A stretch of 13,519 nucleotides of DNA from Clostridia bacterium (GTDB lineage Bacteria; Bacillota; Clostridia; Oscillospirales; CAG-272), in the NCBI GenBank assembly GCA_017466495.1, contig JAFTUB010000014.1, positions 1-13,519 of the forward strand, written 5' to 3'. This document shows, piece after piece, positions 13,290 to 13,519 of the stretch (positions are counted from its first letter, which is position 1; each line of letters opens with the position of its first letter). A model generated the notes under the pieces. That model did no database searches. It was not told the DNA's origin and saw nothing but the letters and a program-made list of their open reading frames with translations. The position numbers and the translations under genes were made by a program.

Positions 13290-13519
13290 ATGATTAGAAA
13301 AATCATCCGAATCGATGAAGAAAAGTGCAACGGCTGCGGCGCCTGCGCGGCGGCCTGTCATGAAGGGGCCATTGAAATGGTGAACGGTAAGGCTAAGCTG
13401 ACTCGCGAGGATTACTGCGACGGCCTGGGCGATTGCCTGCCCGCCTGCCCGGTGGATGCCATCTCCGTTGAGGAGCGGGAAGCCCCTGCCTACGACGAAG
13501 CCGCCGTGAAGGAGGCGCA
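13290..13519 (+). CDS. 4Fe-4S ferredoxin, small two-cluster type (partial, runs off window)
   Basis: The first 76 residues are visible. They hold a complete cluster motif C13-x2-C16-x2-C19-x3-C23, followed by His24 where Pro is usual, and a second motif C43-DGLGD-C49-x3-C53-P54 in which the expected second Cys is Leu46. The CDGLG-x-C pattern recurs, from memory, in Clostridial ferredoxins encoded next to Crp/Fnr regulators and the hybrid-cluster protein, so it may be typical rather than damaged. Such proteins carry electrons to redox enzymes in the cytoplasm. GGGAGG at 13279-13284 lies five bases before ATG 13290. The gene is divergent from the crp/fnr gene and shares its control region. The rest of the protein, after an acidic tail has begun, is not seen; a longer fused protein cannot be excluded. 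Confidence 0.85.
   Translation, partial: MIRKIIRIDEEKCNGCGACAAACHEGAIEMVNGKAKLTREDYCDGLGDCLPACPVDAISVEEREAPAYDEAAVKEA

Overview
The window looks like a chromosomal segment of a Gram-positive Clostridia-type Firmicute, probably a gut Oscillospirales/Ruminococcaceae relative. The clues are a secreted protein with three S-layer homology (SLH) domains, VanZ-like and Crp/Fnr proteins of Clostridial type, a small ferredoxin, and strong AGGAGG ribosome binding sites. The taxonomic placement is inferred from protein style, not from a marker gene.

Region 1 (1-9983, all plus strand) is the distal part of a surface-glycan gene cluster. In order it holds the C-terminal end of a nucleotidyltransferase, an integral-membrane acyltransferase-3 gene broken by one in-frame TGA, a histidine-phosphatase-like protein with a replaced second catalytic histidine, and a membrane-anchored metallophosphoesterase with a histidine-rich cytoplasmic tail. 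These are followed by the three enzymes that make UDP-N-acetyl-L-fucosamine (UDP-L-FucNAc): CapE/WbjB type, CapF/WbjC type and CapG/WbjD type. The capE-capF-capG set is split by two genes. A 760-residue secreted SLH protein with nine tandem copies of a ~55-residue module sits between capE and capF. A VanZ-like membrane protein sits between capF and capG, overlapping both. Tight spacing suggests one transcript, ending at a strong intrinsic terminator at 10007-10039. Together the genes suggest production, acylation and processing of a FucNAc-containing wall or capsular polymer, plus a surface protein that may bind the wall. No glycosyltransferase, flippase or polymerase is visible, so those would lie upstream.

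Region 2 (10040-11504) is one independent gene, an XRE-type regulator with a large C-terminal helical domain. It has a near-consensus promoter (TTGACC-17-TATAAT). A ~120-bp palindrome-rich segment lies between its Shine-Dalgarno sequence and the natural-looking start of its HTH domain, as if a small palindromic element had inserted in frame. A hairpin at 11465-11503 ends it and also serves the convergent minus-strand gene.

Region 3 (11505-13519) has a minus-strand pair, a Crp/Fnr regulator followed by a GNAT-like acyltransferase-domain protein. Divergent from it is a small 4Fe-4S ferredoxin gene that runs off the window end. The 136-bp divergent spacer holds two back-to-back -10 elements and a 6-bp-arm palindrome. 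That palindrome is centred at -41.5 of the predicted ferredoxin start and inside the 5' leader of the crp gene, a layout that fits activation of one and autorepression of the other.

The most unusual items are the SLH/nine-repeat protein inside the FucNAc cassette, the palindromic insert at the start of the regulator gene, the divergent Crp/Fnr control region, and the nonsense-interrupted acyltransferase.
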